Source: Schistocephalus solidus (taxonomy: Eukaryota; Platyhelminthes; Cestoda; Diphyllobothriidea; Diphyllobothriidae). Taken from it: DNA of 64,000 bases. The stretch's first letter is position 1; each line of letters begins with the position of its first letter. The notes under the pieces were generated by a model that was given only the letters and a program-made list of their open reading frames with translations, searched no databases and had not been told where the DNA came from. The position numbers and the translations under genes were made by a program. Shown here one piece after another: positions 48,601 to 56,400 of the stretch. Location of the stretch: assembly GCA_017591395.1 (NCBI GenBank), contig WEDG01007654.1, positions 24,771-88,770 on the forward strand, in the 5' to 3' direction.

Positions 48601-51409
48601 GCCATACCCAACCTCAGGTGTTGCGGTACTCGAGGCTCGAACTCGCGACCTGTTGGGTAGAAGTCCAACGCTCTACCCACTTATGACTGCTAATAAGCCA
48701 GAAATGGCCATTGCAGTTTCCCTTGTCTTTGTCGGTTATGTTATTCTGCTTACATCCCTAGCCGCTGGGCGGCTGCTGGCGGGGCTCGAGAATGAGACTC
48801 AAAGTACAACGGGACGAGTGAGTCCTGTAACCGATCGGTGAGAGCCTACTTACCATATAAATATATATGCATGCATGCATAGGTGCCCCCTAAACGGGCT
48901 GCGTGGTAGGGGGCCAAATCGGGGTGCGGCAGGTGTTATTATTCTGGGATGCGGTCCCATAACAAATGCCGAAAATGGAGGTGCACGTGCCCAACTTGGG
49001 CACGCGTAGGTGCAGGCTCACCCACTGTTGCCATTTATGGCTATGGTGGGATATGATTTACCTGCGCCCAACCCCGCCTCCGGTCGTCTTGACTCTGTCA
49101 TGAGACCGGGCACAGGCGGGTAAGGGAAGAGAGAGTGCGGTAGACGCAGTGCAAGTCTACTATCACTTAAAACTAATTTGCGCACAAGTAACCGTCCCTG
49201 CACCACCCTTCTGTGGAGCATACGGTAGACATCGTCGGACTACGACGGTCGAACTGACGTGAGGTATGCATAGAGAGAAGCATGTAGTGGAGCTAACCCG
49301 AGGTCTCCGGCGTCAAGCCAGTGTCCAGATGATGGCGTTCAGCGAGGCCCATCGAGAGGTGACGCACGCCGGCCAGACAGGGCAGACAGGTGATCTCAAA
49401 GAGCACAGGAGCAGTCTGCACGCCGGCCAGATTTCGTGCATGACCGAGGAGGCCAAAGCCCGTGACGTCCGTGCAGGCCTGGGCGCCATGCCGATGCATT
49501 AGACGAGCAGCTGGAAGAAAGCAAAAAGTCAGCCAGCCAGTCGAGTGAGCGGCGCGGACGAAATAACTACACAAAGGTGAAAACCCCTTCAACCAGTTAG
49601 CCAGGCAACAATACCTAGTGCGAACTTTAGCAATAGCCTGAATTGAGAGCGCCGAGGGCGAGGTAGAGCAATCTTGATCCGATGCGCATCCTCGCGTAAA
49701 ACCCAATGGCCCTGGCTACAGAGCGCTGCTTGGATACCAGGACCCGAAATTTCAATGAACATTTGTGTCGAAGACAATCAACTACTGTGGAATAACCACG
49801 TAATGCCCATTCTACAAACAAGTAGTACTACAAGTAGTATGAATCTTATATGGCTGAATATCGTGACCGACAAAGACAAGGGAGACTGGAATGGCCATTT
49901 CTGGCTTATTAGCCGTCATAAGCCAGCCATACCCAAACCCAGGCACTGCGGCACCCGAGCCGCTTAAAATAGCTGGGCTGACGGTAAATATAGCCGTATC
50001 CTAACGCTAACACTAACCCTCACATAAGACTTATCTGTCACCTTAATCTTAACCTTAGCCATACCCTAAACCAAAACCCTACAAGTAACCAGTTAGCCAG
50101 GCGAACTTTAGCAATAGCCTGAATTGAGAGCGCCGAGGGCGAGGTAGAGCAATCTTGATCCGATGCGCATCCTCGCGTAAAACCCAATGGCCCTGGCTAC
50201 AGAGCGCGGCTTGGATACCAGGTAGGGATGTATGGCCGCCTACACAGGACACAGGAACCGCCCGTCCGCTTTAAATAGCTGGGTTGACGGTAAATATAGC
50301 CGTATCCTAACGCTAACACTAACCCTCACATAAGACTTATCTGTCACCTTAATCTTAACCTTAGCCATACCCTAAACCAAAACCGTACAAGTAACACGAT
50401 AGGAACTTTACCGAGACTCAGTCCCACTTTTAAGGCCCTCGTGGCAGACATTATCGCAAGCGTTGAGCACGCGGCATGCGATGCGAGCTACTTTAATCAG
50501 GGTTTTCTGTCCGCAGATTTCCGAAGCTGAGACTTTGCCAGGGCTGAACCATGCACGGAGCACTCAGAAAAACCCCTCTTCCAGTTATGATATCAGCAAG
50601 GCATATCACGCGAGTGCTTATCACTCCACTTATCCACGTCAGTCATTAAATTGGCTGAATAACAACTCAGAGATGTGCGAGGGAGCCAGCATCGTACTAT
50701 GTGCGGTGAATGTGGGAGCTGCATCCTAGAATCACTCCGTTTCTTTGATGAAACTGCTTCTGATTAAGGGGTTCACTGAGATTCAAAAGCAATACTGGCT
50801 AAGTATTGAACCAATTTCATGACGTTTTAACCATTCTCAAGAAGGGAAGAGAACTTAAGCGGATTTTAATATCGATCATCATCGCAAAAACGGACTACTT
50901 AAGTAGTACTTATTTTTCTTTTTTATATCTGATACCTGTATGAAAGTCAAACATAATTTACAAGAAACATGTTTTAAACTCTTACTTCAAAGGCTCATGT
51001 GATAGTATATCACGTTTTCGTTCACATTTTCAACTAATAAGTGTAAATTTTCGGACTAGAAGTATTTTTCGCTTACCAAATATTTTCGAGATTTACCTTC
51101 GGTTGTATTCTTGGTGAGAATTTTATGACTACATGGTTTAGGCGGCCATAGAAGGCATCGTTCTAGCTACTGCTTTTAATAATTCAAGAAAAAACAATTA
51201 CACTCTGCACCCGAAGAGCGATTCGGGTTGCTATACAGAAGCATACTGAGGGAGGGGAGGGAGGTAGAGAGTGCGCAGAGAGAATGGGCTAGCAGGGGAT
51301 AAATATTGGTTGAGCTGGATTCACTGCACCTACCCATACACTTATTCCTAACTCTAACTATAAAAAATAACCCTATTTTCTCCGAAATTTGGCGCTAAGA
51401 CACCGGCGG

Positions 51410-51440
<31 letters not shown>

Positions 51441-51452
51441 CTTTTTCTTCTT

Positions 51453-51483
<31 letters not shown>

Positions 51484-53376
51484 TGCCCTGATTTGGGGCC
51501 ACATGAGTCATTGTCACCGATTTTTGGTTGCAAACTGGTCACACAGTGATGCCGTTTGGAATGGTCCGTTTAGTAGGTAAGTATCGAACACTTACGGATG
51601 GGCTCGTGAACACGGCTCTTGAAGGTGACCTACCTATAAAGCGTCAGGTTCCTGTTCCTGAAGAAGACCTCATCAACAAACCAATTTCTTCCAGGCTGCC
51701 AACAGGTATCTTTACGAATCTCTCTGAGCATAAATTGCCGATCCAGCAGCTCAAGTGGTAGGTGTAGCAGGCCTCAACCTTCGGGTGCACCACTGGTTGA
51801 CGACGTCAAATAACGTTAAGTCGTCTCTAAAACTTATATCTGATATCATATAATGCGGAAAGGTTTAAAATTTAAATAACAGTTGAACATGAAGTAAGCC
51901 TTACAAGATTGTAGACTCAGTTTATCAGTGCTTGCGGCTTATAATGTGCTGTATGATAGAAACTGTTTGCTTCGTACTACATCGAGATGTGATAAAGTAA
52001 TCATTTAACTTACGCATTTAAGGCTAATTTCCGGGCATTTATGTACCAAAAAATAGAGCATCGTATTAACCTTTTTTCTCAATTAAAACAAACATTTGGA
52101 CGCTCTATAGTAACAAGACACCAGGTGAAAGGGAGCCGGAAGCTAAGCAGCCTGTCTACGCGTGTCACACACGACCTGGCACCCAAGCACATTCACCTCG
52201 CTACAAAAATTCTCAGATCTCACTTGCTTAAGTGCCATAGAGGACACATTAAGGACTCTTAGCGCGTCGTAGTAGGTTCAAGTGCTGATGGTTTCCCAGT
52301 GTCGACCTAATTCTGTCATTTTTTATTTTCCACACACCAGCCAAGACCGATCACGAAGGTAAACACAGGCTAGAATGGAAGACACCTGTCACTAAGATAT
52401 GCATAGATCTTTCAAGTTAACAAAAAGTCTCCCTTTGGAGAAAAGTCACCTCAAAGTATCTAGGTGGCACTACCTCTGAGCAACGTTTGCTCCTTCATCG
52501 CAGTCAGACTGGGCCAAAACTAACTCAGTGCAAACTAACCGTTCCGGTTTAGACGAGCCATCGAGAAGGTGGCCGCCTCGTAAAGGGTCTTGAGATCCTC
52601 GACAGAGATGCGGGGGGCCAGTTTCTCCTTCCAAACGCTGGTGGAATCCTGCATCCAGCTGTAGCCGTTCACTGCTAGTTGGGTGCCGAGAGGCTTAGTT
52701 AGCACCAGAACGCTCTCTGCTTCCGCCTGGTTTGGCCTGAAAACCAAAAAAATAACATGTGATGTTCCACCTCTTTTTGGGACAGCTGGGGGATATCCTC
52801 AAGAAAGTTGCAGCAAATGTTAGCATTTTTACGAGGGAAAAAGCTCGGAGGGTGATTGAGAGCCTTCGTGGGTTTTCGAAAAAGCAAAGAAACAAATAAG
52901 TAAACCAGTAAAGTTAGCCACAAGGTAACAATCGAATCCTACGGCTTGCACTGCGTTAGATGGACAAAGGCCCACCCAGCCGGTGGAGCATCTGCATTAC
53001 CTAACAGCGATCACTTTTGAAATTGAGCCGGCATTTTTTCTGCCCTCAATTCACATGTGAATCTTCTTATATGTAATTCGGTTGGCCTATTTCGCCCATT
53101 ATATACTGAATTGTTAACCCTATTTTGGTTTATTTTAACCACAACAATGAGGTCAGCAGCACACGAGACTGGCAAAGTTTTGAAGAAAGTCCAATTGTAT
53201 CGATATTTTGATTCATTCAGGGACGATCCTTCAAGATGTCGATAGTTGAAGTCTCGCCATTCGCTTATGATCTTCCGGTGCTATGTGGTTTTTGTGCCCA
53301 GTATTATTCACGGTGAGTGGAGGACATTTTTTGCTGAAAGTTTTGGAATTTTACTTTCAAATTAAAGCATACTTCG

Positions 53377-53425
<49 letters not shown>

Positions 53426-56400
53426 CTGTCATCTGGAAGAGCAGTAATGAGGGGGAAAGTGGACTATAGGAGGAGAAAGCTATGCAGGTTGAAGGTCATG
53501 CTGTTTCTTCTCATTTTCCAAATCTTCCACGGATGGTTAACTGGTGCAAAAGGATAATGGAGGGGCATTTTGTTAGCTACGAGAGAAAAGTAAGCAATTA
53601 AGCAGTCGCCGACAAGCAGCGACAGTGCTAGCAAACTGAGTACGCAGTGTCAGATGGTACAAAGAACTTGAGGAATGCACGTTCATGGATCGGTTACAGG
53701 GACTCACTTGTCCGTTGTCTTGGGGTTCCCTCTCCAGCCCCACAGTGGCTGATTTTCCTTTTCTTCGCCAGTAATGTTCTACCAATGACACAAACACGAT
53801 TGACCAAATAAAGACCAGAGACGCAGGTCTGGAGGTGACTGTGCAAGGTTTTGTATGTGAGCACCAGACCAATACTTCAATCGGCTGAGTTCTCATCAGA
53901 AGCCCAGGCTGTAATCGGTTGTCGGCTTTTCTTGCTTTCGGCATTCACAATTACCTTGGTGGTTGCATAGTTGAACTCGTGACTTGCAGTAGTGGTCTTT
54001 GTTGGATAATTATCCCTATATATACTGCTAGTTTTTTTTACTGTCATGTCTGACGATGGATTCCTACACGAGTTCAAAAGTATAAAAAATAAAAAGATAG
54101 TTCCGGTATGCGAGTATTCTCCTTTACCTGCACCTGGACTCATAAATTCACTTCAATTCGTCCAAACCAATGTCCGTGTGAATGTTGAAAATCCTTATCT
54201 GCGCATTACGTACGGCATATATCCTCTAACCGAGTCTGTCTAGCTGCTTGTTAGACTTGTTCTTTAGGTGTTGACAGGACGTTTTTTCAGTTCTACCGTG
54301 GAGTTTGATTATATCCACCGTGTACTCCTCAGCATGATGGTGCAGGTACGGTGACTTGCGCTGAATTATAGCGAAAGTAGACTTTAGATGCATCTACCTC
54401 ACTCTCTGTTCTACTCCCCCGTCTGGGTCCGGTGTAGAGATTTAAGAAGACCGGAGATGGGAGAAGACGCAGGCCCACGCACTGTAGTCCTACTCCAAAC
54501 AGCGACACAACAACAAAGGGAGGGCGGCTCAGATTCCAGCTAAGACGGGATGCCATAAAGACCATATTAGGAAGGAGCCATATTGTAGTCTGACTCTCAG
54601 TCCGAGGGATCAAGTTATCCCGTCAGCTGGCAGCCTTCCCAGCCACGGCTTCAAGCGCGTCAGATTTTCTATAGTGAAGAAAATGCGCTGAGCCGTTGAC
54701 CTCACTCCATGTCCCATCCAACCGCCCAAGTCGGTTAGTTTGGCTGATGCGGGAGTCGGCGCAGTGACTGACAGGGCTGGCGAACCGGGCTGCGTGCGCA
54801 CAGCACGATCTGGCTCCCTTGACACACACCAGGGTTACCAAAACCAGGGGTTAAGAAGGAGCCATGGCCGTCTGACTCGCAGTCTATTGAGCAGTCACTC
54901 AACTGGGCTGACGGCGTAGTCTGGTATGAAGCGTCAGCTGGCAGCCCTCCAAGCCACCGTTTTTAGGAGACCATGAGGCTTACGCTCGGATCACACATGC
55001 AGCAGAGGGGTCACACGGAGGAGCCGAGGATGATGTTTCCCTCTCAGTGAGAGGTGCTGGTTCAAAACAAGTTTTGCATGGCGTTGCGTGTGATCGTGCG
55101 TGATGTAGAGGCTGATAGGCAGAGCCAGAAGGTTTTCATGGAGACGCATGTGGCCTAATAGGCCTATGCAATGTGTGAATGTACATCGACAATGCGGACA
55201 GTTAAGGCGGGCTGCGGTGGGTGTATGATAGTGCTCCTGACACAGGTTCACCGGTCTCTGTTCAATGAATTCGTAAGTGACCAGCTAGGCCGATGCGTGA
55301 TGTTTATGTGCGGTGACAATGAGGACAGGATAGGTCGGGAGATGCTGAGTCTGCAGGCTTGTGCTGCTAGTACTGGTGGTCGTACTCATGTGGGGACCGG
55401 TGGTGGGAATGCGGAAGACATGTTAGCTGTGTTGGAATCGCGGTGGGTTCCGCTTGCGTGGATGCGCATGCGACCAAGCAGGCCCAATTCGGTGTGTGAA
55501 TGTACGGGAGCAGTGAGGGCAGTTAAGTCGCGCGCGGCGACCGTATGTCGGGGCCCCAGGCACTAGTTTGCCCATCTCCGTGCGATGGATTCGTAGATGA
55601 CCGACCAGGCCGACAAGCCATAACATGTACATCACGGACGCCGATGGGGCCAATCAGATACCAGTGGCGCCAGTCCAGACTTCGCAGGGCCCTACATGTT
55701 GGCACCAGATCGATAAATCGATTGAACGAGTTCTCATCGGAGGCCCAGGCTTCAATCAATTCTCGGCTTGTCTTGCATCTGGCGTGGGCGATGATCTTCG
55801 TGGCTGCGAAGTTAAACTCGTGACCCGTTTCGTAGGTGTGAGCAGCCACTTGCGATAAACCGTCACCCCATCTCACAGCAAGCCTATGCTCGTGTATGCG
55901 CGATCCAAGCATACGTCCAGTCTGTCCTGTGTAGTAACAGAAACAGTTTTGACACGGGATGCGATAAACTATTCCCAACTGCTCATTCGGATTTAATTTT
56001 TCCTTGATTCTCATGACCTTACTGCGCATCGTAGCTTTGGGTCGGTGTGCAATTCGGACACCAAGTTCCGCAACAATGCGCTTGGTCGCTTCTGACACGT
56101 TCTTGATGCATGGCATCGCATGCCATACCGTAGAGGTTGGTTCTGGTTGGGTCCTGTGCGGGCGAACACGTAGGCATCGGCTTATGATCGCCTTCGGATA
56201 TCTGTTCCTCATAAACTGGTCGCGGAGGTAACGGTCCTCACGTGCTTTTTCCGCCGGGTTGCTGCAATGAGTCTGGATGCGTTTGAACAGTGTTCTCACA
56301 CAGCTTTGTTTGTGAGCCACCTGATGGTTGCTATGAAAATCGGACGAAGTTATGGTCTCTTTTGACGGAGGAGGATAAAGTAGCAAAGCAAGCAAGTTCA

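Noticed and set aside
51354..51580. Poly-Lys and poly-Ser frames
   Set aside because: Artefact of the (TTC)n tract in SEPHS2 intron 5.
55171..55566. 131-codon plus-strand frame
   Set aside because: Antisense shadow of the zinc-finger array on the minus strand.
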